Shown piece by piece: positions 1-8,929 of a DNA stretch of 64,000 nt. Numbering within the stretch: the first letter of the stretch is position 1; each line of letters starts with the position of its first letter. Location of the stretch: the NCBI GenBank assembly GCA_963763575.1, contig CAVXPD010000007.1:1-64000 (forward strand), given 5' to 3'. The DNA is from Bog-473 sp963763575 (GTDB lineage Bacteria; Actinomycetota; Acidimicrobiia; Acidimicrobiales; RAAP-2). A program made the position numbers and the translations under genes. Below the pieces are notes generated by a model. It worked only from the letters and a program-made list of their open reading frames with translations. It ran no database searches and was not told where the DNA came from.

Positions 1-13
1 CGAACGGCGCGAG

Positions 14-265
14 ATGTTGGCGGAGCTAAAGGCGGTGAAGACGCCACCAGTTGACGGCGCTACGGTGCCGGCCATGAGCCACGCATCCAAGAAGTACAAC
101 TGGCAGGGGATCGTCGAGGTCGCACTCCCAGCCAGCTGCGAAGACTTGAGCGCCGAAGACCTCGAGCGCGTTTACGACCAACTGAACGGACTGTTCGACA
201 AGGCGGTCGACGGGTTCCCCAGCATCGTCGCCGAGGCGCTCGGCGACGGCTTCGAGGTCCAGTAA
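14..265 (+). CDS. Hypothetical protein, 83 aa or C-terminal part of a longer protein
   Basis: The frame is open from base 2 and reads ERREMLAELKAVK across the ATG at 14, so the gene may begin before the window. The protein has a basic N-terminal stretch, a YNWQGIVEVALPASC segment, then an acidic, probably helical C-terminus ending GDGFEVQ. I do not recognise the family. A second copy lacking the first codon lies at 4311. It precedes a secreted-protein gene by 167 bp and shares no obvious operon with it. Confidence 0.45.
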   Translation: MLAELKAVKTPPVDGATVPAMSHASKKYNWQGIVEVALPASCEDLSAEDLERVYDQLNGLFDKAVDGFPSIVAEALGDGFEVQ

Positions 266-432
266 GACCTACGGCGTAGAGCGCGATATACAAGGCGCTC
301 CGGCGTTGTGCGCACGTGTTGGGTCGTCTGGGACAACCTGGGCTTGCCACGAGCCCGGGTGAATCGTCCGTACCGCCTTCCGAGCCTATGGTTCCTCTAC
401 GCCATAGGGCGGGTGAGTCCAGCGAGGTGGAA

Positions 433-1638
433 ATGGTCTCAATTGCTAGTGGCCGGCGGTTCGTGGTGGGCGCCCTGCTCGTCGCGTTGGATTTATTATT
501 GATCACCGGCGTCGTAGCCGGGACGGGGCTCGCCGCACCGGCGGGTGCTTCTCCGGTTGCCGTTCCGACGCAGCTGGCGATTACCACTCAGCCACCGTCC
601 ACCGTCCAGTTCAATCAACCATTCACCGTCGGCGTCTCGGTGGAGGACAACAACGGCAATGTGGTGACAAGTGACAACGCCGATGCCATCACCCTCAGCA
701 AGGTCATCACCTCGGGCGGTTCCTCCATCAGCTGCACTCCGAACCCAGTGGTCGTGACCAATGGGATCGCCACCTTCAACTGCACGCTGCTCTCGCCCAA
801 TCGGACCTACCACCTGACTTTCGAGAGTGGATCGTTGACACCGGCGACGTCAGATCCGTTCTCGCTGACCGGCATGTTCCCCGGCTACTGGATGACCGGG
901 GGCGACGGCGGAGTGTTCGCCTTCGGGGGCGCCCCCTACGAAGGATCGCTGCCCGGCCTTGGGGTCGCCGTCAAGGACATCGTGGGGATGGCCGCGACGC
1001 CCACCGGGAGGGGCTATTGGTTGGCCGGAGGCGACGGTGGCGTGTTCGCCTTTGGGGATGCGGCCTATCTCGGCTCCTTGCCCGGCAACGGCACGACCGT
1101 CAACGACATCGTGGGGATCGCCGCGACGCCCAACGGGAATGGCTACTGGCTGGTGGGGGCGAACGGGGCCGTCTACCCCTTCGGCATTTCGCGAGATGAA
1201 GGTTCGTTGCCAGACATGGGTGTCACCGTCCACGACATCGTTGGGATGGCCGCAACCCCAACCGACATGGGCTACTGGCTGGTCGGTGCTGATGGCGGGG
1301 TCTTCGCGTTTGGAGATGCGCCGTTCGTGGGGTCGATGGTGAGCCTGGGCCAGCACGTCATCAACGCCGTCGGGATCGCTGGCGCGGGCGCGGGATACTG
1401 GGTGGCCACGGCTGCTGGCGCGGTCGCCGGGTTTGGGTCCGCCGGGAACTTCTCTGGAAGCCCTTTGGTTCTGAACGCTCCCGTGTCGAGCATCACCCCA
1501 CCATTCTCGCCAAATGGCTATTGGCTCTTCGGAAAGGACGGCGGGGTCTTCGCCTATGGCGATGCTTCCTACGAAGGATCGCTGCCCGGCCTGGGCATCC
1601 ACCTCACAGACATCGTGGGATCTGCTGCTCTTCTCTGA
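433..1638 (+). CDS. Secreted GYW-repeat protein (copy 1)
   Basis: The 401-aa product is predicted to be exported. I chose the ATG at 433 rather than the in-frame ATG at 316 because it has GAGGTGG just upstream and opens a signal peptide (basic GRR, then a Val/Leu-rich core and AAPAGASP). Residues 45-145 look like a beta-sandwich of the kind found in bacterial adhesins (ITTQPPSTVQFNQPF...). The remainder is about six repeats of 45-48 residues with the core GYW...GGDGGVFAFGDA..GSLPG, probably a beta-propeller or solenoid. Such repeats are frequent in Acidimicrobiia surface proteins; their ligand is unknown to me. The copy at 4727 has the same predicted product. Confidence 0.75.
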   Translation: MVSIASGRRFVVGALLVALDLLLITGVVAGTGLAAPAGASPVAVPTQLAITTQPPSTVQFNQPFTVGVSVEDNNGNVVTSDNADAITLSKVITSGGSSISCTPNPVVVTNGIATFNCTLLSPNRTYHLTFESGSLTPATSDPFSLTGMFPGYWMTGGDGGVFAFGGAPYEGSLPGLGVAVKDIVGMAATPTGRGYWLAGGDGGVFAFGDAAYLGSLPGNGTTVNDIVGIAATPNGNGYWLVGANGAVYPFGISRDEGSLPDMGVTVHDIVGMAATPTDMGYWLVGADGGVFAFGDAPFVGSMVSLGQHVINAVGIAGAGAGYWVATAAGAVAGFGSAGNFSGSPLVLNAPVSSITPPFSPNGYWLFGKDGGVFAYGDASYEGSLPGLGIHLTDIVGSAALL

Positions 1639-1794
1639 CTCGGTGCCCGCCGAGCAGGTCTTGCCGACCCGGCAGAGTGACTCCGAACCGAGGCGTTCTG
1701 GGCGAGGTGCCGACTCAGCCTGATCTCTCCCCGAACCGGTCCGGAACCGCCGCGTAGACGGTCTCTCCGAGCGCTTCTCGGACTCGATCCCCAG

Positions 1795-1800
1795 TAGAAT
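1795..1800 (+). promoter_or_regulatory. -10 box TAGAAT, leaderless start
   Basis: TAGAAT ends exactly 6 bp before the GTG at 1807, the spacing expected when transcription starts at the first base of the start codon. No Shine-Dalgarno sequence is present. Unit 2 has the same box at 6086-6091. Confidence 0.55.
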
Positions 1801-1806
1801 TTCGTC

Positions 1807-2895
1807 GTGAGCAGCCTGTCCGCGACCGAGCCGGACGAAGTGCTCGAGGGTCTGTCCGGGTCCGAACACGAGGATATCGTCGCGGTTCGACGCCCCGAGA
1901 GCGGTCTTCGAGCCATCATCGCCGTGCACTCGACGCTCCTCGGTCCCTCCCTGGGCGGGGCCCGGTTCTATCCCTACGAGGACGAGGCACGTGCTCTCGA
2001 TGATGTCCTTCGCCTTTCGAGAGCCATGACGCACAAGGCGGCGTTGGCCGGACTGAGACAAGGAGGGGGCAAAGCGGTCATCATCGGCGATCCGCGCCTC
2101 ATAAAGACGCCCGCGCTGCTCCGTGATTTCGCCGCGGCGGTCGACGTCCTTCAAGGCCGCTACGTCACCGCAGAAGACGTCGGGACGACCCAAGACGACA
2201 TGGATCTCCTTCGAGAGACGACTCGGTTCGTGGCGGGCACCGCCACCGGGCGCGGCGGATCGGGCGATCCCAGTTGCGCCACGGCGCTCGGGGTGGTGGT
2301 GGCGATGGAGGCCGCGGCCGCTCGCCGGTGGGGTGACGACCTCGAGGACAGGACCGTGTGTGTTCTCGGCGCCGGCAAGGTGGGCGCAGAGGTCATTCGG
2401 CTTCTCGTGCGGCGACAGGCCGTCGTCATCGCCTCGGACGTGGATCACACCAGGGCCGAGCGTGCCTTGCGCCTGGGCGCCGCCCGCCTCGTCGACCCGG
2501 CCGATGCGTTGGGTGTCACCGCCGACATCTTCTGCCCGTGTGCGTTGGGCGGCCTGCTCAGCGAAGAGGTCGTGCCCGACCTTTCCTTCGCCGTCATCGT
2601 TGGAGCGGCAAACAATCAACTGGATCGTGCCCGGGTGGCGGACTCGCTCGCGGCGGCCGGCATTCTCTACGTCCCTGACTTTCTGGCCAACGCAGGTGGC
2701 ATCATCAACATCGCCGAAGAGTCCCATGGTTACGACCGAGCGCGTGCGGTGCGGGCTGTCGGTCAGATCCGGAACACGACGACCGCGGTGCTCGAGCGCG
2801 CCGAGCTGTGCGGCATCACTCCGCTGGCGGCGGCCGAGGAGCAGGTGGCGAAGCGGCTCGCAACAGCCAAAAGAAGCGTCGATCCGACTGGTTAA
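1807..2895 (+). CDS. Leu/Val/Phe-type amino-acid dehydrogenase (copy 1)
   Basis: This 362-aa NAD-dependent enzyme of the Glu/Leu/Phe/Val dehydrogenase family is predicted to deaminate a branched-chain or aromatic amino acid to its 2-oxo acid. The N-terminal domain has LGGARFYPYEDE, THKAAL (Lys77) and GGGKAV, with Lys89 as the expected catalytic lysine. The Rossmann domain follows with GAGKVG at 188-193. The length matches leucine and valine dehydrogenases. The GTG start is supported by the TAGAAT box 6 bp upstream. Exact substrate cannot be read from the sequence. Copy 2 differs at residue 3 (Ser/Gly) and near residue 180 (Glu/Lys). Confidence 0.88.
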   Translation: MSSLSATEPDEVLEGLSGSEHEDIVAVRRPESGLRAIIAVHSTLLGPSLGGARFYPYEDEARALDDVLRLSRAMTHKAALAGLRQGGGKAVIIGDPRLIKTPALLRDFAAAVDVLQGRYVTAEDVGTTQDDMDLLRETTRFVAGTATGRGGSGDPSCATALGVVVAMEAAAARRWGDDLEDRTVCVLGAGKVGAEVIRLLVRRQAVVIASDVDHTRAERALRLGAARLVDPADALGVTADIFCPCALGGLLSEEVVPDLSFAVIVGAANNQLDRARVADSLAAAGILYVPDFLANAGGIINIAEESHGYDRARAVRAVGQIRNTTTAVLERAELCGITPLAAAEEQVAKRLATAKRSVDPTG

Positions 2896-2961
2896 GAGCC
2901 CAGGGCTCCTTGCCGGTACAGCGACGCTTCGGAGCGCCTGAAGCTTCGGAGGCCCGTAAGG

Positions 2962-3623
2962 TCAGCTGCGCAGGCGAACGAGCTGCTGGTTGCAGATCGA
3001 CAGAAGACCATCGACAGCAAACACGGCACCCGCTCCGACGCACACACCGCCGAGAGCGTCCGTCGGGTAGTGCCAACGCAGGACCACCACCGCAGCGCAG
3101 ACCGCCGCGACGACTACTCCACCGCCACGGCCACCAGGGGCCTGGCGAACCAAGGCACGACGAGGAACGCCACGGCGGCGAGCGCAGCCACAGCGGTGAC
3201 TGTTCCCGACGGGTACGTCAGGGAAGCGCTGCCCCAGAGATGGCGGCCGACGAGTGGCTTGGCCACAGTTTGCACGATCAGCACCGCCGCTATCGGAGCG
3301 ATGAGACACGTCAATGCTCGTACCCAGTTCCGGGCCAGAGCCGCCACGACACAGAGTCCGGCTACCCCGGCGATCAAGACGGTCAAGGAACCGAGGTCAG
3401 CCACGTCGGCGGCCCCTCTAGAGGACAAGTCCGCGGGCAGGAGCCTGAACCCGATGGCGTCCACCTGGTTGGGCCACGGTCGGTCAACGAATACCAACCC
3501 GGCGAGATTCGCGCAGCGAGCAAGAGACATCCTAGGAGCATCTCCATCAACGGCCAGGCGTGATCGGCGGACGACTACACGCTTGGAGGCGGCTCGGAGA
3601 CGCTGTCGACACGACCATGGCAC
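2962..3623 (-). pseudogene. PAP2-family phosphatase, frameshifted (copy 1)
   Basis: Broken copy of the PAP2 membrane phosphatase that is intact at 7253-7912. The central part (NLAGLVFVDRP to the YPSGT motif) is in one frame. The C-terminal part with RWHYPTDALGG is in another, owing to loss of one C in the run CCACC near 3119 (CCACCC in copy 2). The N-terminal region also differs, so the first TM segment is lost in this frame. One point change turns GRHLGG into GRHLWG. The gene converges on the dehydrogenase gene. Confidence 0.8.
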
Positions 3624-3921
3624 ACGAGGCTACGGGCCCCGGCGTCTGAACGGACCTCGCCCCGGTCCGATCGCTCTGACAGACCTGCTCGGGGGCTCGA
3701 CCACAAATTCTCCTCCCGGTAGGGGACATCCCCCGGGTTGCGCCGCAGCTCGCTCCGTCACGAAGATCCCAACGACGAGGATCTCGACCGAGGACGCGCC
3801 AACTTCGATCGCCACACTGCCTACGTAGTCGTTGCTTTCATGGCTGGCGGGTAATCCTCTGTTGACCCCGAGCGTTCGGATCCGTGGCTGGCTTGAGGCT
3901 CTGACGCCGGCCATCACAAGC

Positions 3922-4309
3922 GCATCCTGCGGCTACCGATGACACCACCGATTCCCCCTGACGGTGGTCAACACTCTGAACCTCAACCCGAAAGCAACAC
4001 TGATCGGGGACCTGGGCACAGCCGGGGCACAGAAGCCAGACAGCTGGGGCTCCATCCTCCTCATCGAGACTCTCCATCGGTCGAGCCGAGCAGCCTGCCT
4101 GGAGAACTGCTGGCAAGCACTCCGAGCCCACGGCACTCTCTCGATCACCTCCAGGTCCTGAAGCGGCTCAGCCCCAGTCACCCCCAGAGTGACTACTGAC
4201 GCTTCACGCCGGCCGTTCTACAAGCGCTCAAGACAAGACGCTGGCCCGGACCTTTCTCTGTCAACGCCTACGGCAACCTCCGAGCCTGCATCGCCTTCCT
4301 CCTGGCCCA
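3922..4309 (+). pseudogene. SAM-dependent methyltransferase remnant (unit 1, truncated)
   Basis: Fragments of a class I methyltransferase of the type found beside glycosyltransferases can be read in several frames: ATLIGDL, then LLIETLH, ENCWQALRAHGTLSIT, and NAYGNLRACIAFLLA. The expected DYWRFTP motif reads DY-stop-RFTP because TGG has become TGA at 4197-4199. The duplication junction then cuts it off at 4309. It is more decayed than the unit 2 copy, with extra indels near 3950 and 4075. Confidence 0.7.
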
Positions 4310-4310
4310 G

Positions 4311-4559
4311 TTGGCGGAGCTAAAGGCGGTGAAGACGCCACCAGTTGACGGCGCTACGGTGCCGGCCATGAGCCACGCATCCAAGAAGTACAACTGGCAG
4401 GGGATCGTCGAGGTCGCACTCCCAGCCAGCTGCGAAGACTTGAGCGCCGAAGACCTCGAGCGCGTTTACGACCAACTGAACGGACTGTTCGACAAGGCGG
4501 TCGACGGGTTCCCCAGCATCGTCGCCGAGGCGCTCGGCGACGGCTTCGAGGTCCAGTAA
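4311..4559 (+). CDS. Duplicate of the 83-aa hypothetical, start codon lost at the junction
   Basis: The coding sequence is identical to the left copy from the second codon on, but the duplication breakpoint removed the ATG. Translation could start at the TTG at 4311. The junction also joins this frame in phase to the tail of the methyltransferase remnant: the reading frame is open from the base after the TGA at 4197-4199 through to 4559, a chance chimera of 119 codons without an ATG. Expression is doubtful. Confidence 0.3.
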   Translation: MAELKAVKTPPVDGATVPAMSHASKKYNWQGIVEVALPASCEDLSAEDLERVYDQLNGLFDKAVDGFPSIVAEALGDGFEVQ

Positions 4560-4726
4560 GACCTACGGCGTAGAGCGCGATATACAAGGCGCTCCGGCGT
4601 TGTGCGCACGTGTTGGGTCGTCTGGGACAACCTGGGCTTGCCACGAGCCCGGGTGAATCGTCCGTACCGCCTTCCGAGCCTATGGTTCCTCTACGCCATA
4701 GGGCGGGTGAGTCCAGCGAGGTGGAA

Positions 4727-5932
4727 ATGGTCTCAATTGCTAGTGGCCGGCGGTTCGTGGTGGGCGCCCTGCTCGTCGCGTTGGATTTATTATTGATCAC
4801 CGGCGTCGTAGCCGGGACGGGGCTCGCCGCACCGGCGGGTGCTTCTCCGGTTGCCGTTCCGACGCAGCTGGCGATTACCACTCAGCCACCGTCCACCGTC
4901 CAGTTCAATCAACCATTCACCGTCGGCGTCTCGGTGGAGGACAACAACGGCAATGTGGTGACAAGTGACAACGCCGATGCCATCACCCTCAGCAAGGTCA
5001 TCACCTCGGGCGGTTCCTCCATCAGCTGCACTCCGAACCCAGTGGTCGTGACCAATGGGATCGCCACCTTCAACTGCACGCTGCTCTCGCCCAATCGGAC
5101 CTACCACCTGACTTTCGAGAGTGGATCGTTGACACCGGCGACGTCAGATCCGTTCTCGCTGACCGGCATGTTCCCCGGCTACTGGATGACCGGGGGCGAC
5201 GGCGGAGTGTTCGCCTTCGGGGGCGCCCCCTACGAAGGATCGCTGCCCGGCCTTGGGGTCGCCGTCAAGGACATCGTGGGGATGGCCGCGACGCCCACCG
5301 GGAGGGGCTATTGGTTGGCCGGAGGCGACGGTGGTGTGTTCGCCTTTGGGGATGCGGCCTATCTCGGCTCCTTGCCCGGCAACGGCACGACCGTCAACGA
5401 CATCGTGGGGATCGCCGCGACGCCCAACGGGAATGGCTACTGGCTGGTGGGGGCGAACGGGGCCGTCTACCCCTTCGGCATTTCGCGAGATGAAGGTTCG
5501 TTGCCAGACATGGGTGTCACCGTCCACGACATCGTTGGGATGGCCGCAACCCCAACCGACATGGGCTACTGGCTGGTCGGTGCTGATGGCGGGGTCTTCG
5601 CGTTTGGAGATGCGCCGTTCGTGGGGTCGATGGTGAGCCTGGGCCAGCACGTCATCAACGCCGTCGGGATCGCTGGCGCGGGCGCGGGATACTGGGTGGC
5701 CACGGCTGCTGGCGCGGTCGCCGGGTTTGGGTCCGCCGGGAACTTCTCTGGAAGCCCTTTGGTTCTGAACGCTCCCGTGTCGAGCATCACCCCACCATTC
5801 TCGCCAAATGGCTATTGGCTCTTCGGAAAGGACGGCGGGGTCTTTGCATATGGCGATGCTTCCTACGAAGGATCGCTGCCCGGCCTGGGCATCCACCTCA
5901 CAGACATCGTGGGATCTGCTGCTCTTCTCTGA
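4727..5932 (+). CDS. Secreted GYW-repeat protein (copy 2)
   Basis: Second copy of the 401-aa exported repeat protein, in unit 2 of the duplication. Only a few silent differences from copy 1 are visible, for example GGCGTG to GGTGTG near 5335 and GCCTAT to GCATAT near 5850. It has the same signal peptide, beta-sandwich and GYW/DGGVFAFG repeat array ending DIVGSAALL. Two full copies suggest a dosage effect if the gene is expressed. No promoter is obvious in the 167 bp upstream. Confidence 0.75.
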   Translation: MVSIASGRRFVVGALLVALDLLLITGVVAGTGLAAPAGASPVAVPTQLAITTQPPSTVQFNQPFTVGVSVEDNNGNVVTSDNADAITLSKVITSGGSSISCTPNPVVVTNGIATFNCTLLSPNRTYHLTFESGSLTPATSDPFSLTGMFPGYWMTGGDGGVFAFGGAPYEGSLPGLGVAVKDIVGMAATPTGRGYWLAGGDGGVFAFGDAAYLGSLPGNGTTVNDIVGIAATPNGNGYWLVGANGAVYPFGISRDEGSLPDMGVTVHDIVGMAATPTDMGYWLVGADGGVFAFGDAPFVGSMVSLGQHVINAVGIAGAGAGYWVATAAGAVAGFGSAGNFSGSPLVLNAPVSSITPPFSPNGYWLFGKDGGVFAYGDASYEGSLPGLGIHLTDIVGSAALL

Positions 5933-6085
5933 CTCGGTGCCCGCCGAGCAGGTCTTGCCGACCCGGCAGAGTGACTCCGAACCGAGGCGTTCTGGGCGAG
6001 GTGCCGACTCAGCCTGATCTCCCCGAACCGGTCGGAACCGCCGGGTAGACGGTCTCTCCGAGCGCTTCTCGGATTCGATCCCCAG

Positions 6086-6091
6086 TAGAAT
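6086..6091 (+). promoter_or_regulatory. -10 box TAGAAT, leaderless start (copy 2)
   Basis: Same TAGAAT-6 bp-GTG arrangement as in unit 1, kept even though neighbouring bases differ between the units. Confidence 0.55.
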
Positions 6092-6097
6092 TTCGTC

Positions 6098-7186
6098 GTG
6101 AGTGGCCTGTCCGCGACCGAGCCGGACGAAGTGCTCGAGGGTCTGTCCGGGTCCGAACACGAGGATATCGTCGCGGTTCGACGCCCCGAGAGCGGTCTTC
6201 GAGCCATCATCGCCGTGCACTCGACGCTCCTCGGTCCCTCCCTGGGCGGGGCCCGGTTCTATCCCTACGAGGACGAGGCACGTGCTCTCGATGATGTCCT
6301 TCGCCTTTCGAGAGCCATGACGCACAAGGCGGCGTTGGCCGGACTGAGACAAGGAGGGGGCAAAGCGGTCATCATCGGCGATCCGCGCCTCATAAAGACG
6401 CCCGCGCTGCTCCGTGATTTCGCCGCGGCGGTCGACGTCCTTCAAGGCCGCTACGTCACCGCAGAAGACGTCGGGACAACCCAAGACGACATGGATCTCC
6501 TTCGAGAGACGACTCGGTTCGTGGCGGGCACCGCCACCGGGCGCGGCGGATCGGGCGATCCCAGTTGCGCCACGGCGCTCGGGGTGGTGGTGGCGATGGA
6601 GGCCGCGGCCGCTCGCCGGTGGGGTGACGACCTCAAGGACAGGACCGTGTGTGTTCTCGGCGCCGGCAAGGTGGGCGCAGAGGTCATTCGGCTTCTCGTG
6701 CGGCGACAGGCCGTCGTCATCGCCTCGGACGTGGATCACACCAGGGCCGAGCGTGCCTTGCGCCTGGGCGCCGCCCGCCTCGTCGACCCGGCCGATGCGT
6801 TGGGTGTCACCGCCGACATCTTCTGCCCGTGTGCGTTGGGCGGCCTGCTCAGCGAAGAGGTCGTGCCCGACCTTTCCTTCGCCGTCATCGTTGGAGCGGC
6901 AAACAATCAACTGGATCGTGCCCGGGTGGCGGACTCGCTCGCGGCGGCCGGCATTCTCTACGTCCCTGACTTTCTGGCCAACGCAGGTGGCATCATCAAC
7001 ATCGCCGAAGAGTCCCATGGTTACGACCGAGCGCGTGCGGTGCGGGCTGTCGGTCAGATCCGGAACACGACGACCGCGGTGCTCGAGCGCGCCGAGCTGT
7101 GCGGCATCACTCCGCTGGCGGCGGCCGAGGAGCAGGTGGCGAAGCGGCTCGCAACAGCCAAAAGAAGCGTCGATCCGACTGGTTAA
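6098..7186 (+). CDS. Leu/Val/Phe-type amino-acid dehydrogenase (copy 2)
   Basis: Second, intact copy of the 362-aa amino-acid dehydrogenase, in unit 2. The substrate-domain lysines (THKAAL, GGGKAV) and the GAGKVG nucleotide-binding loop are unchanged. Visible amino-acid changes are Gly for Ser at residue 3 and Lys for Glu in DDLKDRTV just before the Rossmann strand. Both copies being intact, while PAP2 next door is broken in unit 1, suggests this gene is under stronger selection or that the duplication is recent. Confidence 0.88.
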   Translation: MSGLSATEPDEVLEGLSGSEHEDIVAVRRPESGLRAIIAVHSTLLGPSLGGARFYPYEDEARALDDVLRLSRAMTHKAALAGLRQGGGKAVIIGDPRLIKTPALLRDFAAAVDVLQGRYVTAEDVGTTQDDMDLLRETTRFVAGTATGRGGSGDPSCATALGVVVAMEAAAARRWGDDLKDRTVCVLGAGKVGAEVIRLLVRRQAVVIASDVDHTRAERALRLGAARLVDPADALGVTADIFCPCALGGLLSEEVVPDLSFAVIVGAANNQLDRARVADSLAAAGILYVPDFLANAGGIINIAEESHGYDRARAVRAVGQIRNTTTAVLERAELCGITPLAAAEEQVAKRLATAKRSVDPTG

Positions 7187-7252
7187 GAGCCCAGGGCTCC
7201 TTGCCGGTACAGCGACGCTTCGGAGCGCCTGAAGCTTCGGAGGCCCGTAAGG

Positions 7253-7912
7253 TCAGCTGCGCAGGCGAACGAGCTGCTGGTTGCAGATCGACAGAAGACC
7301 ATCGACAGCAAACACGGCACCCGCTCCGACGCACACACCGCCGAGAGCGTCCGTCGGGTAGTGCCAACGCAGGACCACCACCGCAGCGCAGACCGCCGCG
7401 ACGACTACTCCACCCGCCACGGCCACCAGGGGCCTGGCGAACCAAGGCACGACGAGGAACGCCACGGCGGCGAGCGCAGCCACAGCGGTGACTGTTCCCG
7501 ACGGGTACGTCAGGGAAGCGCTGCCCCCGAGATGGCGGCCGACGAGTGGCTTGGCCACAGTTTGCACGATCAGCACCGCCGCTATCGGAGCGATGAGACA
7601 CGTCAATGCTCGTACCCAGTTCCGGGCCAGAGCCGCCACGACACAGAGTACGGCTACCCCGGCGATCAAGACGGTCAAGGAACCGAGGTCAGCCACGTCG
7701 GCGGCCCCTCTAGAGGACAGGTGCGCGGGCAGGAGCCTGAACCCGATGGCGTCCACCTGGTTGGGCCACGGTCGGTGGACGAATACCAACCCGGCGAGAG
7801 TCGCCGCAGCGAGCAAGAGACATCCTAGGAGCATCTCCATCAACGGCCAGGCGTGATCAGCGAAGCGACTACGCGCTTGGAGGCGGCTCGGAGACGCTGT
7901 CGACACGACCAT
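7253..7912 (-). CDS. PAP2-family membrane phosphatase (copy 2, intact)
   Basis: This 219-aa polytopic membrane protein belongs to the PAP2 (type 2 phosphatidic acid phosphatase) superfamily, which dephosphorylates lipid phosphates or undecaprenyl pyrophosphate. The three signature stretches are present: KPLVGRHLGG (KxxxxxxRP-like), YPSGT (PSGH-like, with Thr for the usual His) and RWHYPTDALGG with the catalytic His-Asp pair. About five TM helices can be seen. Start alternatives are the ATG at 7912 or the internal MEMLLGCLL. It is tail-to-tail with the dehydrogenase gene. Confidence 0.78.
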   Translation of the reverse strand: MVVSTASPSRLQARSRFADHAWPLMEMLLGCLLLAAATLAGLVFVHRPWPNQVDAIGFRLLPAHLSSRGAADVADLGSLTVLIAGVAVLCVVAALARNWVRALTCLIAPIAAVLIVQTVAKPLVGRHLGGSASLTYPSGTVTAVAALAAVAFLVVPWFARPLVAVAGGVVVAAVCAAVVVLRWHYPTDALGGVCVGAGAVFAVDGLLSICNQQLVRLRS

Positions 7913-8221
7913 GGCACACGAGGCTACGGGCCCCGGCGTCTGAACGGACCTCGCCCCGGTCCGATCGCTCTTGACAGACCTGCTCGGGGGGTCTCGACCA
8001 CGAATTCTCCTACTTCAGTAGGGGAATTCCCCCGGGTTGCGCCGCAGCTCGCTCCGTCACGAAGACCCCGCACGACGACGATCTACGACCGAGGACGCGC
8101 CAACTTCGATCGCCACACTGCCTACGTAGTCGTTGCTTTCATGGCTGGCGGGTAGTCCTCTGTTGACCCCGAGCGTTCGGATCCGTGGCTGGCTTGAGGC
8201 TCTGACGCCGGCCATCACAAG

Positions 8222-8712
8222 CGCATCCTGCGGCTACCGATGACACCGATTCCCCTGACGGTGGTCGACATTGAGACCTCAACCCGAAAGCGACGCTGAT
8301 CGGGGACCTCGGCGCCACCGGTTCGCTGAGCCGAGACAGCTACGACTGCATCCTCCTCATCGAGACTCTCCATCTTTTGGTCGAGCCGACGACCTGCCTG
8401 GAGAACTGCTGGCAAGCACTCCGAGCCCACGGCACTCTCTCGATCACCCTCCCGGTCCTGAAGCGGCTCCGCCCCAGCCACCCCCAGAGTGACTACTGAC
8501 GCTTCACGCCGGCCGTTCTACAAGCGCTCAAGACAAGACGCTGGCCCGGACCTTTCTCTGTCAACGCCTACGGCAACCTCCGAGCCTGCATCGCCTTCCT
8601 CCTGGCCCACGTCGTCGAAGAGTGTGATGACGGCGACCTTGAGGTCTCTGACCCACGCTTTTCGCTCACGGGGCAGCTCACGCTCTCAGACTTTGAGTGC
8701 CGAGTGCTTTAA
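8222..8712 (+). pseudogene. SAM-dependent methyltransferase remnant (unit 2, natural 3' end)
   Basis: C-terminal half of a class I SAM methyltransferase. One frame reads TVVDI, then after a frameshift near 8270 a long frame reads NPKATLIGDL...YDCILLIETLH...ENCWQALRAHGTLSITLPV...DY, a TGA where the family has Trp, then RFTPAVLQAL...NAYGNLRACIAFLLAHVVEEC...DPRFSL to the TAA at 8710-8712. The N-terminal SAM-binding part is missing. The same TGA in both units shows the gene was dead before the duplication. Confidence 0.75.
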
Positions 8713-8929
8713 AGATCGCCAATATCTAAGGCCCAACGTGCCGCAGATCGCCGGGCAGATATGCGCCATGCGACGCATCTGAGGCTGGTTCCTAACGTTC
8801 ATAGAGGGGAAGCTGCGAGTGACCGGCAAGGAGCTGTGGTGCCACCAGCAGCGGGCTCTGACGGCAAGTCGGCGAAATAGAGTGAGATCGGGGGATGCGT
8901 AACGATCTGCCTGAGAGAAAGGGGTTGTT

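Larger units (their letters stand above)
16..4309 (+). repeat. Tandem duplication, unit 1
   Basis: This is the left unit of a head-to-tail duplication, 4294 bp long. Identity with unit 2 begins at the base before TTGGCGGAGC (16 matches 4310) and ends after CTGGCCCA (4309 matches 8609). The first 15 bases of the window do not match the sequence before 4310, so this is the leftmost copy. The offset is 4294 through the secreted-protein gene and 4291 from the dehydrogenase on, so a 3-bp difference lies between them. The 5' two thirds is nearly identical between units. From about 3.1 kb the copies differ by many substitutions and small indels. Confidence 0.95.
4310..8609 (+). repeat. Tandem duplication, unit 2
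   Basis: This is the right unit, 4300 bp long, directly abutting unit 1. Beyond 8609 the sequence continues the methyltransferase remnant to its own stop at 8712, whereas unit 1 at the same place jumps to the start of unit 2. Unit 2 therefore keeps the original right flank and unit 1 the original left flank. I see no inverted repeats or transposase at the junction, which points to recombination or replication slippage between short similar sequences rather than a composite transposon. Confidence 0.95.

Noticed and set aside
850..2727. Minus-strand open frame of about 625 codons across the secreted protein and dehydrogenase genes
   Set aside because: It crosses two well-supported genes and an intergenic gap, and its composition is that of an antisense frame. 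The same frame recurs in unit 2 simply because of the duplication.
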